A program made the translations under genes and the position numbers. From Anaerolineales bacterium (lineage in GTDB: Bacteria > Chloroflexota > Anaerolineae > Anaerolineales > Villigracilaceae), in NCBI GenBank assembly GCA_016927315.1, contig JAFGMV010000015.1:37824-101823 (forward strand): a stretch of 64,000 bases of DNA. The letters are read 5' to 3'. Every line of letters begins with the position of its first letter. The first letter of the stretch is position 1. The notes beneath the pieces were generated by a model. That model was not told the DNA's origin and ran no database searches. It was given only the letters and a program-made list of their open reading frames with translations. Below are positions 26,064-34,882 of this stretch, piece by piece.

Positions 26064-26582
26064 ATGAATTCACCAAAACAATGGGATACCCCCCCGGATA
26101 TGCTGATTGATCCAGAAAAAAAATACAAAGCCATCATTCAAACTGAGAAGGGCAGCGTTGTGCTTGAATTATTTTCCGATAAAGTGCCCACCACAGTGAA
26201 CAATTTTGTTTTCCTGGCTCGTCAGGGTTTCTATGATGGCACTCTCTTTCACCGCGTTATCTCTGATTTCATGGCTCAGGGCGGCGATCCAACCGGCACA
26301 GGTCGCGGTGGGCCAGGGTATCGCTTTGGCGATGAATTTCATCCATCATTGAAACACGACCGTCCCGGCATCCTATCGATGGCCAATGCCGGTCCAAATA
26401 CAAACGGTTCACAATTCTTTATTACCCATGTACCGACCCCACATCTGGATAACAGACATAGTGTCTTTGGACAAGTGATTGAAGGCATGGATGTTTTACT
26501 TTCTATCCCTTCCCGGGATCCAATCAATCCTGAGTACCCCGGGATAAAAATTGAAAAATTAATGATTGAAGAGTTGAATTGA
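26064..26582 (+). CDS. Cyclophilin-type peptidyl-prolyl isomerase
   Basis: Cytoplasmic proline isomerase, 172 residues, no signal peptide. Cyclophilin motifs are visible in order: [40 protein letters not shown] (catalytic Arg with the F-M-x-Q-G-G-D core), [20 protein letters not shown] and [18 protein letters not shown] chose ATG 26064 because an AGGAG site lies 9 bases before it; the in-frame upstream start at 26046 overlaps udk. Confidence 0.95.
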   Translation: MNSPKQWDTPPDMLIDPEKKYKAIIQTEKGSVVLELFSDKVPTTVNNFVFLARQGFYDGTLFHRVISDFMAQGGDPTGTGRGGPGYRFGDEFHPSLKHDRPGILSMANAGPNTNGSQFFITHVPTPHLDNRHSVFGQVIEGMDVLLSIPSRDPINPEYPGIKIEKLMIEELN

Positions 26583-26585
26583 TAC

Positions 26586-27131
26586 TTGTCTGAAAAACAC
26601 AAAAACATCTTACTTCGAGTTCTTGCCATTGTTGTAGTGATTGGCCTGAGCGTTTTTCTGGTCAGCAGTAAAGACAAAATCGAACATCTTACTGTGTTCG
26701 GTTATCCGGGGATTTTTCTGGTTGCGCTGTTATCCAATGGCACCGTATTCTTCCCTGCCCCTGGCCTGGCTGTCATCTTCTCGATGGGTGCTGTATTTAA
26801 TCCTATTTGGGTGGGAATCGCTGGAGGGATAGGCGCAGGTCTGGGAGAATGTACCGCTTACCTTGCCGGTTTCTCGGGACGGGCAGTCGTTGAAAATACA
26901 AAACCTTATCAACGGATTGTCCCTCACGTGCGAAAGTATGGCATTCTGGTTATTTTTATTCTTTCTGCCATACCGACTCCTTTTTTTGATCTGGCCGGGG
27001 TTGCAGCCGGTGTGTTGAAAATGCGACTGCCAAGATTTTTCTTCGCTGCCATCACAGGCAATATCATTAAAATGACTCTCATTGCTTATGCCGGTTACCA
27101 TTCGATCAACTTATTTTTCGGGAATGGTTAA
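26586..27131 (+). CDS. VTT-domain (DedA-like) membrane protein, paralogue 1
   Basis: 181 residues with 5-6 hydrophobic segments. VTT/DedA features: GYPGIFLVALLSNGTVFFPA, GIGAGLGECTAYLAGFSGR (the G-x-x-x-G-E-x-x-x-Y segment) and FILSAIPTPFFDLAGVAAG (the conserved proline-containing loop). Related proteins are proposed flippases for membrane lipids. It starts with TTG 26586, 3 bases after the cyclophilin stop. It is followed after 3 bases by a close paralogue (about 58% identical by eye). The ligand is unknown. Confidence 0.88.
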   Translation: MSEKHKNILLRVLAIVVVIGLSVFLVSSKDKIEHLTVFGYPGIFLVALLSNGTVFFPAPGLAVIFSMGAVFNPIWVGIAGGIGAGLGECTAYLAGFSGRAVVENTKPYQRIVPHVRKYGILVIFILSAIPTPFFDLAGVAAGVLKMRLPRFFFAAITGNIIKMTLIAYAGYHSINLFFGNG

Positions 27132-27134
27132 ACC

Positions 27135-27677
27135 TTGTCTGATAATAGCAAAAATATCTTTCTTCGTATTCTTGCCCTGATTTTTGTCATCGGATTAAGT
27201 GTATTCCTGATCAGCATTCGGGATCGCATTGATCACCTTTCTGTATATGGATATCCTGGTATCTTCCTGGTAACAATGCTGTCAAGCGCTACGGTATTGA
27301 TCCCTGCCCCAGGATTGGCAATCATCTTCACGATGGGAGCAATATTCAACCCGGTCGGAATTGCAATCGCAGGAGGACTCGGTGCTGGAATTGGCGAACT
27401 CTCTGGATACCTGGCAGGATTTTCGGGTCAGCCCGTTATCGAGAAATTGGGACTATACAACCGCATCCTCCCCTTTATAAAAAAATATGGGGGGGTGGCT
27501 GTTTTCATCCTGGCTTGTATTCCCAATCCTGTATTCGATCTGGTTGGGATCGCAGCCGGCATGTTAAAGATCCCGATTAAAAAATTTTTGATCGCCGCCA
27601 CAGCCGGCAACACAGTAAAAATGTTCGTATTTGCTTATGCAGGCACATTCTCAATCGACCTGTTCTTTGGAAACTAA
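27135..27677 (+). CDS. VTT-domain (DedA-like) membrane protein, paralogue 2
   Basis: 180 residues, also with a TTG start, a tandem duplicate of the preceding gene. It keeps the same segments: GYPGIFLVTMLSSATVLIPA, GLGAGIGELSGYLAGFSGQ and FILACIPNPVFDLVGIAAG. Differences concentrate in the middle cytoplasmic loop. The next gene starts 3 bases after its stop, so all these genes are probably translated from one message. It may form a hetero-oligomer with paralogue 1. Confidence 0.88.
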   Translation: MSDNSKNIFLRILALIFVIGLSVFLISIRDRIDHLSVYGYPGIFLVTMLSSATVLIPAPGLAIIFTMGAIFNPVGIAIAGGLGAGIGELSGYLAGFSGQPVIEKLGLYNRILPFIKKYGGVAVFILACIPNPVFDLVGIAAGMLKIPIKKFLIAATAGNTVKMFVFAYAGTFSIDLFFGN

Positions 27678-27680
27678 TCT

Positions 27681-29045
27681 ATGAGCAACTTCTCAAAAAT
27701 TGATGCTTTCCTGGATAAACACCTCTCTGAAAGTATCACCGAACTTTCTGTTTTGACCGCCCAGCCAAGTATCGCAGCGCAGGAATTGGGTCTGACTGAA
27801 TGCGCAGGACTTGTTTCTTCGATGCTCCAGACAAGAGGTTTCCGGGTTGAAATTTTCTCAACGGGCGGCGCTCCAATTGTCTTTGGAGAACGAAAAGGCC
27901 GCACCAATAAGACCCTGCTTTTTTATAACCACTATGATGTGCAGCCTCCCGAACCACTCGAACTATGGAACAGTCCCCCGTTTAAACCAACTTTACGTGA
28001 AGGGCGGTTGTACGGACGCGGCGTCAGCGATGATAAGGGTCACATTACCTCCCGATTGTTTGCCATCGATGCCCTCCTGGAAACCGAAGGCGAATTACCC
28101 TGTAACATAAAATTCATTATCGAAGGCGAGGAGGAAGTCAGCAGTTTACACCTGCACGAATTCGTCAAAGAAAATAAACCCTTGCTGGCCGCCGATGCGT
28201 GTATCTGGGAATTTGGCGGAGTAGATCAAAATGAAATTCCAATCCAATACCTGGGGCTGCGTGGGATTTGTTACGTCGAACTATCTGTTGAAACTGCCGC
28301 AGAAGATGTCCATTCCGGTTTGGGTGGTTCGATATTTCCAAATGCTGCCTGGAGACTGACCTGGGCACTTAACTCCTTGAAAGACAGAAACGAGAAAATA
28401 TGCATCGCCGGATTTTATGATGGCATCCAACCGCTTACAGAACAAGAAATGAAATTGTTCGCTGCCATGCCGGACCTGTCTGCTGAATACAAACGGCAAT
28501 ATGGAATTACCGGGTTTATCAAGGGGCTGCAGAACGGCAGGGAAATCAATATTGCACAGGTTCTTGAACCAACCTGTACAATTTGCGGATTAACCTCCGG
28601 GTATCAAGGACCCGGTTCCAAGACAGTCCTGCCAGCCAGGGCAAGCGCCAAGGTTGATTTTCGGCTGGTACCCGACCAAAACCCGGACGATATTCTCAAG
28701 AAATTGCGCGTTCATCTCGATTCGCAGGGGTTTGCTGATATAAATATAAATTATCTTGGCGGAGAATCCCCCGCCCGCACGTCTCCAGATCATCCCTTTG
28801 TTGGGATCGTGGTTGAGACAGCCCGTGACGTCTATGGTGTTCCCATGCAATTGGTTCCCTTATCAGGTGGCTCCGGACCAAATTATCCTTTCATTCATGA
28901 CCTGGGCTTACCTGTTGCTTCAGCAGGCCTTGGGTACCCGGATACACGTACCCACGCACCAAACGAAAACATTCGCCTCGATCTGTACCTGAAACATGCC
29001 AAACACATGGCGCGTGTGTTGAAAGAATTTTCAATCAATCCCTGA
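27681..29045 (+). CDS. M20-family metallopeptidase (dipeptidase-like)
   Basis: Predicted cytoplasmic di-zinc peptidase, 454 residues. M20 metal-site motifs: LLFYNHYDVQPPEPLELW (His with the following Asp), LYGRGVSDDKGHITSRL (bridging Asp), IIEGEEEVSS (catalytic base and metal Glu pair), and a C-terminal His in TRTHAPNENIRLD. The dimerisation lid domain (about 190-310) is present. The length and motif spacing fit the M20A/C dipeptidase group. Its ATG is 3 bases after the VTT paralogue 2 stop. Confidence 0.93.
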   Translation: MSNFSKIDAFLDKHLSESITELSVLTAQPSIAAQELGLTECAGLVSSMLQTRGFRVEIFSTGGAPIVFGERKGRTNKTLLFYNHYDVQPPEPLELWNSPPFKPTLREGRLYGRGVSDDKGHITSRLFAIDALLETEGELPCNIKFIIEGEEEVSSLHLHEFVKENKPLLAADACIWEFGGVDQNEIPIQYLGLRGICYVELSVETAAEDVHSGLGGSIFPNAAWRLTWALNSLKDRNEKICIAGFYDGIQPLTEQEMKLFAAMPDLSAEYKRQYGITGFIKGLQNGREINIAQVLEPTCTICGLTSGYQGPGSKTVLPARASAKVDFRLVPDQNPDDILKKLRVHLDSQGFADININYLGGESPARTSPDHPFVGIVVETARDVYGVPMQLVPLSGGSGPNYPFIHDLGLPVASAGLGYPDTRTHAPNENIRLDLYLKHAKHMARVLKEFSINP

Positions 29046-29047
29046 CT

Positions 29048-31036
29048 ATGAAACATTGGCTCTCTTCTCTTAATGATCTGGGGAACCAACTGACCGCTCT
29101 ATATCTGCTTTTGAGCATTCCGTTTATGGCTGCATCGTTTATCGGAAATAAGCTCATTGACCAAATCAATGCTCAGGCTGTCGCACTGCAGGTAGAAAAG
29201 ACTCTGGTATTGTTTAATATCACAATCTTGGTTTTATTCCTGCTTGTGAGCGCAGTGTATTGGCTGGTCATTTACAAACAAATAATCAATCCCATAAAAA
29301 AGGCTTTTCCCGTCAACAAAGCAGTCAGCCAGAGCAATCCGATGGATGAAAAGCAAAAGAAAATTTTGGAACATTTTTCCACAAGAAAAGATCAAATCGG
29401 GCAACTCGCAAAGTGCATGTTAACCATGGACGAAGCCATTGCATCGAGGAGCAGGGAACAGGAAATTCTTTTTGAAACCAGTGCGGCGGTGATTGCATCA
29501 TTGGATCCTCAAACTGTCCTTGATCGTATCCTTGAACAGGTCGAACGCCTGCTCGGGGTCCAAAAGAGTGCCATCGTGGCGCTTGACCAATCCCGTGGAA
29601 TCTTCAGTATCTGGGCCGGAAGAGGGCTATCCGAAAAATACATGCGTGAATTGACCATTCAACCCACAGATCCGAAATCCATCACCATGCGGGCTCTCAA
29701 TGGAAACCTCCCTCTCCAGATAAGCAACGTTGAAGAGGATGAAAGTTTCGCACCTTACCTGAAACGAGCGCTGAAAGAAGGTTTCAGCTCCTTACTGGTG
29801 ATTCCTTTTAACACGCACCACGCGCCGCCATCCGCCCTATTGGTTTACCGTTCCGAGCCGCATGTATTTAGCAAAACAGAAATTCAAACCCTGGAAAGAT
29901 TTGCCAATCATGCAACCATGGCTATCGAGAATGCAATCCTGTTCGATCGCAGTGATACCCAACTCCACGCACAAACACTACGTTTGGAGGCGCTGGTGGG
30001 CTCTCTTAATGATGGATTGATATTAAGCGACCATGATGGCAATGTAGTGTACGCTAACCGCCGCATCAGTGAGCTGGCGGGTTTATCGACAGAAAAAATC
30101 AAAGGGATCAGCGTTCGTCAAACACTGAGGAATATTTTTATAAAACTCCCGGACCCCGAAACAAGCCAGGACCTGATTCGTACAATCCTCACCCTGGAGG
30201 ATGGGCAACGCATACGGATCTCCCTGAAAGAATCCGGAAAAACGATCGATCTGCAGTTACATGTTTTCGATGTTACCGACCAGCAAGGCACACCCACAGG
30301 CAACGGTTTAATCTTGCAAGATATCACCGCTGACCAGGAGTTAGATCGCATGAGATCCAGCCTGGTCGCTACCGTCTCCCATGAGTTACGGACCCCCCTG
30401 GCTTCCATCAAAGGATATGCTTCCACCCTGCTGGCTGAGGATGTCTCCTGGGACCAGACATCACAACGGGAATTTCTCGAGATCATATCAAATGAAGCCG
30501 ATCGACTTACCAATCTGGTTAACAATTTGCTTGATCTTTCCCGAATTGAATCCGGAGATTTTAAACTGTCTTATGACGAATGCCCGTTAGAAAAATTGAT
30601 CATTCACGCTGCACAAGGAGCGAAACTGCAAGCAGATAACACGTTTGATGTACACATTGACCCTGGTCTGCCTCCCTTATTTGCAGACTCACAGCGACTG
30701 GAAACAGTTCTAAGGAATTTAATTGAAAACGCTGTAAAATATGCTGGAGAGCTGGCTTCGATCCGGGTTGAAGTCACTTACCAGAAAGAACCAAAGAATT
30801 TGCATATCTTCCGGGTTTTCGATAACGGTCCCGGCATTCCACAGGAAGAACATAAACGTATCTTTAAAAGTTTTTATCGCATAAACGATGATCTCACTCG
30901 CCTGGCTACCGGGACCGGCCTTGGACTGGCGATTTGCCAGGGTCTGGTTCAAGCCCACGGCGGTGAAATCTGGGTAGAACCTAAAGAGAGTGGTACTTGC
31001 ATTGCTTTTTCTATCCCATCCTGCGATCTTCGTTAG
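29048..31036 (+). CDS. Membrane sensor histidine kinase (GAF-PAS-HisKA-HATPase)
   Basis: 662 residues. Two transmembrane helices lie near residues 16-36 and 52-76 with only a short loop between, so there is no sizeable external sensor domain. A short HAMP-like linker is followed by GAF (about 145-300), PAS (about 315-425), HisKA with SHELRTPLASIKGY (phospho-acceptor His445), and HATPase with N box NLIENAVKYA, G1 DNGPGIP and G2 GTGLGLAI. The signal is therefore probably internal. The cognate response regulator follows after 32 bases. It shares an operon with udk, cyclophilin, VTT and M20 genes, so its targets may include membrane-protein or peptide metabolism, but this is speculation. Confidence 0.94.
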   Translation: MKHWLSSLNDLGNQLTALYLLLSIPFMAASFIGNKLIDQINAQAVALQVEKTLVLFNITILVLFLLVSAVYWLVIYKQIINPIKKAFPVNKAVSQSNPMDEKQKKILEHFSTRKDQIGQLAKCMLTMDEAIASRSREQEILFETSAAVIASLDPQTVLDRILEQVERLLGVQKSAIVALDQSRGIFSIWAGRGLSEKYMRELTIQPTDPKSITMRALNGNLPLQISNVEEDESFAPYLKRALKEGFSSLLVIPFNTHHAPPSALLVYRSEPHVFSKTEIQTLERFANHATMAIENAILFDRSDTQLHAQTLRLEALVGSLNDGLILSDHDGNVVYANRRISELAGLSTEKIKGISVRQTLRNIFIKLPDPETSQDLIRTILTLEDGQRIRISLKESGKTIDLQLHVFDVTDQQGTPTGNGLILQDITADQELDRMRSSLVATVSHELRTPLASIKGYASTLLAEDVSWDQTSQREFLEIISNEADRLTNLVNNLLDLSRIESGDFKLSYDECPLEKLIIHAAQGAKLQADNTFDVHIDPGLPPLFADSQRLETVLRNLIENAVKYAGELASIRVEVTYQKEPKNLHIFRVFDNGPGIPQEEHKRIFKSFYRINDDLTRLATGTGLGLAICQGLVQAHGGEIWVEPKESGTCIAFSIPSCDLR

Positions 31037-31068
31037 AAACACGACCTTTAGAAAAGGAATGGTGATTT

Positions 31069-31767
31069 ATGGGCGCTCCTACAATATTGGTGGTTGATGA
31101 CGAGAAACCCTTACGGGATTTCATCAGCCGAAATCTGGAAGCTCGCGGGTTTAATGTGCTGGCAGCCACAAATGGCCTCGAAGCTTTAACCGCCATACAA
31201 ACGCAAATCATTGATCTGGTAATCCTGGACATTATGATGCCGCACCTGGACGGCCTGGAGACTACTTCCCGCATCCGGCAGTCATCGCTTGTTCCTATCA
31301 TCATCTTGACGGCTCTCGGCGAGGAAGCCGACAAAGTAAAAGCGTTTGACCTGGGCGCCGACGACTACCTCACAAAACCTTTTGGCATCGGGGAATTAAT
31401 GGGAAGGGTTAAGGCTGTCCTGCGCCGGGCCCGCTGGTCTGACACGATTGGCCAGGATGAGGAGATTGTCCATGGTGGTATCTGCGCTGACCTCAGCAAG
31501 CATGAAGTGACCGTGAAAGACAGCCCGATTGACCTGACGCCAACTGAATTCAATCTATTGATCTTTTTGATGCGAAACGCTGGCAAAGCCCTTTCACACC
31601 GCGCCATTTTACAAAACGTATGGGGGCCAGAATATGGAGAAGAAGCAGAATACCTGCGCGTCTATATTGGCCGTCTCAGGCAGAAAATCGAAGTGGATCC
31701 GATTTCGCCCCGCTATCTGCTGACAGAGCGCGGGTACGGGTACCGCTTTGAGACACCCCAAGACTAA
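31069..31767 (+). CDS. OmpR/PhoB-family response regulator
   Basis: 232 residues. The receiver domain has the acidic pair VVDDEKPL, phospho-acceptor Asp54 in LVILDIMMP, and the conserved lysine in DDYLTKPFG. The C-terminal winged helix reads LTPTEFNLLIFLMRNAGKAL and YIGRLRQKIEVDP, ending ERGYGYRFE. It is paired with the histidine kinase immediately upstream. AAAGGA precedes the start by about 17 bases, a weak ribosome-binding site. Confidence 0.95.
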   Translation: MGAPTILVVDDEKPLRDFISRNLEARGFNVLAATNGLEALTAIQTQIIDLVILDIMMPHLDGLETTSRIRQSSLVPIIILTALGEEADKVKAFDLGADDYLTKPFGIGELMGRVKAVLRRARWSDTIGQDEEIVHGGICADLSKHEVTVKDSPIDLTPTEFNLLIFLMRNAGKALSHRAILQNVWGPEYGEEAEYLRVYIGRLRQKIEVDPISPRYLLTERGYGYRFETPQD

Positions 31768-31915
31768 ATCCCTGGTTTTAAGTACGCGCAAGACAGACAG
31801 GAAAATGTGAAAACAATCGCGATTTCTACCCGGAAAGATCAGCAATCTATACGATTGGATTTGACCCATACCCTTCGACCACTTACTGCTGTTGATGACA
31901 TTTCCATCCCAAGGG

Positions 31916-31943
31916 TTAACAAGTCGTGAAAATAACCTATAAT
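31916..31943 (+). promoter_or_regulatory. Promoter of CBS-ACT gene
   Basis: TTAACA (31916-31921), 16-base spacer, TATAAT (31938-31943). The leader is about 57 bases with an AGGAGG site before ATG 32007. The rest of the 239-base gap after the response regulator holds nothing else I recognise. Confidence 0.7.
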
Positions 31944-32006
31944 TAGGAATACCCTCTCATTGTTAACTGTGAGGTTGATTATTCATTACCCATTCAGGAG
32001 GTTTCT

Positions 32007-32645
32007 ATGCTGGTTGGAACACGCATGTCGACGCCTATCATTACACTTCCCTCTGATACACCCATCCATGACGCCCTCATTCTGTTCAAACAAGAAAATA
32101 TCCGGCGAGCACCTGTTATCGATAAAGGAAAACTCGTTGGCATTATCTCAGAAGAAGACCTGTTAAACGCTTCTCCTTCGCAGGCGACCAGTTTGAGTAT
32201 CTGGGAGATGAACTACCTGCTCAGCAAGATTAAAGTTTCAGATGTGATGACCAAGGTCGTTCATACTGTCACTGAAGATACACCCATTGAAGAAGCAGCA
32301 AAAATCATGGTGGACAACAGTGTCGGTGGTTTACCGGTTATGAGGGGAAGTGAAGTAGTCGGAATGGTCACCGAAACAGACCTGTTCAAAATCTTTCTGG
32401 AATTGATGGGGGCCAGAGATGCCGGCGTCAGGGTCACCGCCTTGATCGAGGAGAAACCAGGGCAGTTAGCCAGGCTGGGAGAGTTGATCGCTTCCAAAGG
32501 CGGCAACTTCATCACCTTTGGACAGTTTGAAGGAGAAACTCCAGAGAACAGCCTGGTCACTTTCAAGGTGGTTGGGATGAAACTTGAAGAAGTAAAGCAG
32601 GCCATTCAACCAGTTATACAGAAGCTGGTCGACATTCGGGAATAA
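32007..32645 (+). CDS. CBS-pair protein with C-terminal ACT domain
   Basis: 212 residues. Two CBS repeats: first about 1-60 (MSTPIITLPSDTPIHDALIL, APVIDKGKLVGIISEEDLL), second about 75-135 (VSDVMTKVVHTVTEDTPIEE, GGLPVMRGSEVVGMVTETDL). An ACT-like domain follows (about 138-212: VRVTALIEEKPGQLARLGEL). This AcuB-like architecture binds adenine nucleotides at the CBS pair and probably an amino acid at ACT; the regulated partner is unknown. It is monocistronic, with its own promoter and terminator. Confidence 0.9.
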   Translation: MLVGTRMSTPIITLPSDTPIHDALILFKQENIRRAPVIDKGKLVGIISEEDLLNASPSQATSLSIWEMNYLLSKIKVSDVMTKVVHTVTEDTPIEEAAKIMVDNSVGGLPVMRGSEVVGMVTETDLFKIFLELMGARDAGVRVTALIEEKPGQLARLGELIASKGGNFITFGQFEGETPENSLVTFKVVGMKLEEVKQAIQPVIQKLVDIRE

Positions 32646-32671
32646 TAAAACCGTTTACTGCTTGCAGAGCA

Positions 32672-32718
32672 AAAGAGGATGAGAAGGTTATTCTGGCTGC
32701 TGCCCTCTCATCCTCTTT
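32672..32718. terminator. Bidirectional terminator between CBS-ACT gene and rluB
   Basis: 13-bp stem AAAGAGGATGAGA (32672-32684) / TCTCATCCTCTTT (32706-32718), with T-rich sequence downstream on the plus strand and TTTT on the minus strand. The genes converge here. Confidence 0.88.
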
Positions 32719-32741
32719 CGTATTTTTCCATCCCCGGGCAG

Positions 32742-33527
32742 TTACTTCTTCCGAGGATGCACTTTCCGGCGGTTAGGTCTCCCCGGACTTTTTTCCTGGT
32801 TTCGCTTTCCCGTTCCATCTTTTAATCGGCTGACTTCATCAGGCATAAGATATCGCCATTCTTTCGGTTTTAAACGACCAAGAAACAGAGAACTGATCCT
32901 GACCCGAATGATGCGCACCACCGGCAGTCCCAGCAAAAACCCAATCTCTCGGATTTGTCGTTTGCGGCCTTCCTTCAGGATGACACGCAGCCAGGTTCCT
33001 TTTCCAGAAAGTGATTCAATCTGAACCTGAGCCGGGGTGGTCTTATATCCATCTTCCAACACCACACCGCGCCGCCAGGCTTCCAGCTGGACATTATCCG
33101 GACGATTGGCAACCAGAACTCTGTACTCCTTTTCGTGAGCAAACCTTGGATGTGTCAGGCGATTGGCCAACTCACCATCATTGGTCATCAGGACAAGGCC
33201 TTCACTATCATAATCCAACCTGCCAACTGGATATAAACGCTCTTCTATCGGTACAAGATCACGGACTGTCAACCTTGTGTCTCCGGGTTCCGATTCCACC
33301 GTCGAAAGAACTTTACGGGGTTTGTAGAGAGCCACATATACCTTCGGTTCAAGCACGGTCATAGGCTTTCCGTCAACGATGATCTTGTCCAGCGCCGGAT
33401 CGGCCTTTTGTCCTAAGACAGCAGTCTTTCCATTCACACTCACCCGACCAGAAATGATGATTTCTTCACAACTCCGTCGAGAGCCCAGGCCAGCCTGAGC
33501 CATTAATTTTTGAAGTCTCTCCTGCAT
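32742..33527 (-). CDS. rluB: RsuA/RluB-family 23S/16S rRNA pseudouridine synthase
   Basis: Converts uridine to pseudouridine in rRNA, 261 residues. The N-terminal S4 RNA-binding domain is MQERLQKLMAQAGLGSRRSC. The catalytic motif is LYPVGRLDYDSEGLVLMTND with Asp in G-R-L-D. YKPRKVLSTVESEPGDTRLT and KEGRKRQIREIGFLLGLPV are typical. A basic tail (PGRPNRRKVHPRKK) follows. The specific family member (RluB rather than RsuA) is chosen from the S4 domain and length and is less certain. It has a TATAAT 8 bases before ATG, so it is predicted to be near-leaderless. Confidence 0.88.
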   Translation of the reverse strand: MQERLQKLMAQAGLGSRRSCEEIIISGRVSVNGKTAVLGQKADPALDKIIVDGKPMTVLEPKVYVALYKPRKVLSTVESEPGDTRLTVRDLVPIEERLYPVGRLDYDSEGLVLMTNDGELANRLTHPRFAHEKEYRVLVANRPDNVQLEAWRRGVVLEDGYKTTPAQVQIESLSGKGTWLRVILKEGRKRQIREIGFLLGLPVVRIIRVRISSLFLGRLKPKEWRYLMPDEVSRLKDGTGKRNQEKSPGRPNRRKVHPRKK

Positions 33528-33535
33528 AACAAAGG

Positions 33536-33541
33536 ATTATA
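33536..33541 (-). promoter_or_regulatory. -10 element of rluB (predicted near-leaderless)
   Basis: The minus strand reads TATAAT, ending 8 bases before ATG 33527. Transcription would begin 1-2 bases before the start codon. Confidence 0.5.
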
Positions 33542-33573
33542 AGCGATAGTTCTTCAATTTTCTAATCAGGGTT

Positions 33574-34560
33574 CTACCAATAATGGTGAACCTGAGGACG
33601 GATCAAGCGGTCATACAACCCGGTTACCTTATCCAGCGTATCTTTTGATAATGGATCCTGCTCAACGGCGCTGATGTTTTCTTCGGCTTGAGAAGGGGTC
33701 TTGGCCCCGGGGATAGCGCAGCTAACCGCGGGAAACATCAGTATCCAGCGCAGCGCGAACTGAACCATGCTCATCCCCTCCGGAATCAAAAGCTTAAGTT
33801 CATCAACTGCCTGCAAACCTGTCTCATAGTCGACGCCCGCAAACGTCTCCCCGCGATCAAACGCATCCCCTTTCCTGTTAAAGGCCCGGTGGTCATCCTT
33901 GTCAAAAGTAGAACTTTGGGTAAACTTGCCGGTCAGTAAACCAGAGGCCAACGGCACCCGGGCCAGCACGGCAACCTTACGGCGTTCAGCCTCTTTAAAA
34001 AATAACGCTGCCGGCCGTTGACGAAAGATATTGAAAATAATCTGTACCGACTCGACCTCAGGGTATTCGACAGCTTTCAGGGCTTCTTCAACTTTTTCAA
34101 CGCTGACCCCGTAGTGTTGTATCTTACCCTGTCGCTTAAGGTCATCTAAAATCGCAAATACTTCGGGGCGGTAGAACACTTCCGTTGGCGGACAATGCAG
34201 TTGGACGAGATCAAGTGTTTCTGTATCCAGGTTCTTCAAACTTCGCTCGACGAATGCAGTCAGGTTTTTCCTGTTGTAACCATCAGCAACATGGGGATCC
34301 AACCGGCGACCAGCCTTGGTAACAATATGGAAATCAACATCAGTGCGGTCTTTCTTCAACTGTGCCAGCAGCCGCTCACTACGCCCATCGCCATACACAT
34401 CAGCCGTATCGAAAAGATTGACTCCCAGGTCAAGCGCTTTGTGCAAAGCGTCCAATGAAGTGCTGTCCTCCACCGGCCCCCAGGTGCCGCCAATTGCCCA
34501 GGCGCCAAAACTGATTGCCGATACCTTCCAACCTGTTCGGCCAAAATCTCTGTATTCCAT
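33574..34560 (-). CDS. Aldo/keto reductase
   Basis: Predicted NAD(P)H-dependent oxidoreductase of the AKR superfamily, 328 residues, a TIM barrel. Visible features: AISFGAWAIGGTWGP, the NLFDTADVYGDGRSERLLAQ segment with catalytic Asp and Tyr, VTKAGRRLDPH with the lysine, and LVQLHCPPTEV with the His. SCAIPGAKTPSQAEENIS is the cofactor-binding end. A GGAGG site precedes ATG 34560. It is divergent from the LacI regulator across a 322-base gap; whether it acts on sugars is unknown. Confidence 0.93.
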   Translation of the reverse strand: MEYRDFGRTGWKVSAISFGAWAIGGTWGPVEDSTSLDALHKALDLGVNLFDTADVYGDGRSERLLAQLKKDRTDVDFHIVTKAGRRLDPHVADGYNRKNLTAFVERSLKNLDTETLDLVQLHCPPTEVFYRPEVFAILDDLKRQGKIQHYGVSVEKVEEALKAVEYPEVESVQIIFNIFRQRPAALFFKEAERRKVAVLARVPLASGLLTGKFTQSSTFDKDDHRAFNRKGDAFDRGETFAGVDYETGLQAVDELKLLIPEGMSMVQFALRWILMFPAVSCAIPGAKTPSQAEENISAVEQDPLSKDTLDKVTGLYDRLIRPQVHHYW

Positions 34561-34705
34561 TTTAAACCTCCATTCTTATTCGTAAGATCATCGGCTGGCT
34601 TAATCATATCATCCACCGGGCTTAATTAAGGTCCGGGTTTCAAACTGAAAGACAGCCCAGCCGTTGTTTGACAACCATTTACAATTGGCAATTAAAAATT
34701 GGCTC

Positions 34706-34734
34706 TTGACTTTAACTTTTTTCCATGCTATATT
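34706..34734 (+). promoter_or_regulatory. Promoter of the LacI-ABC gene cluster
   Basis: TTGACT (34706-34711), 17-base spacer, TATATT (34729-34734). This is among the best promoter matches in the window. The first LacI operator begins at the predicted transcription start. Confidence 0.8.
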
Positions 34735-34735
34735 T

Positions 34736-34754
34736 TCTCTGTAAACGCTTCCAA
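34736..34754 (+). promoter_or_regulatory. LacI-type operator O1
   Basis: TCTCTGTAAACGCTTCCAA, containing the imperfect palindrome TGTAAACGCTTCCA, the central CG type bound by LacI-family proteins. It overlaps the predicted start of transcription, so binding would repress. Confidence 0.8.
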
Positions 34755-34861
34755 ATATACGCCGAGATTATTTGGGTTTCTAGAAAACTTTCCAGCAACG
34801 TTATAAAATTATTGCCTTAATCACCTCAAAAAGCCAATCTTTTTGCCGCATAAGGGTCAAA

Positions 34862-34880
34862 TCTCTGTAAACGCTTGCAA
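34862..34880 (+). promoter_or_regulatory. LacI-type operator O2
   Basis: TCTCTGTAAACGCTTGCAA, 18 of 19 bases the same as O1 and exactly 126 bases away, near 12 helical turns. It ends 3 bases before ATG 34883, occupying the place of the ribosome-binding site. Confidence 0.8.
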
Positions 34881-34882
34881 TA

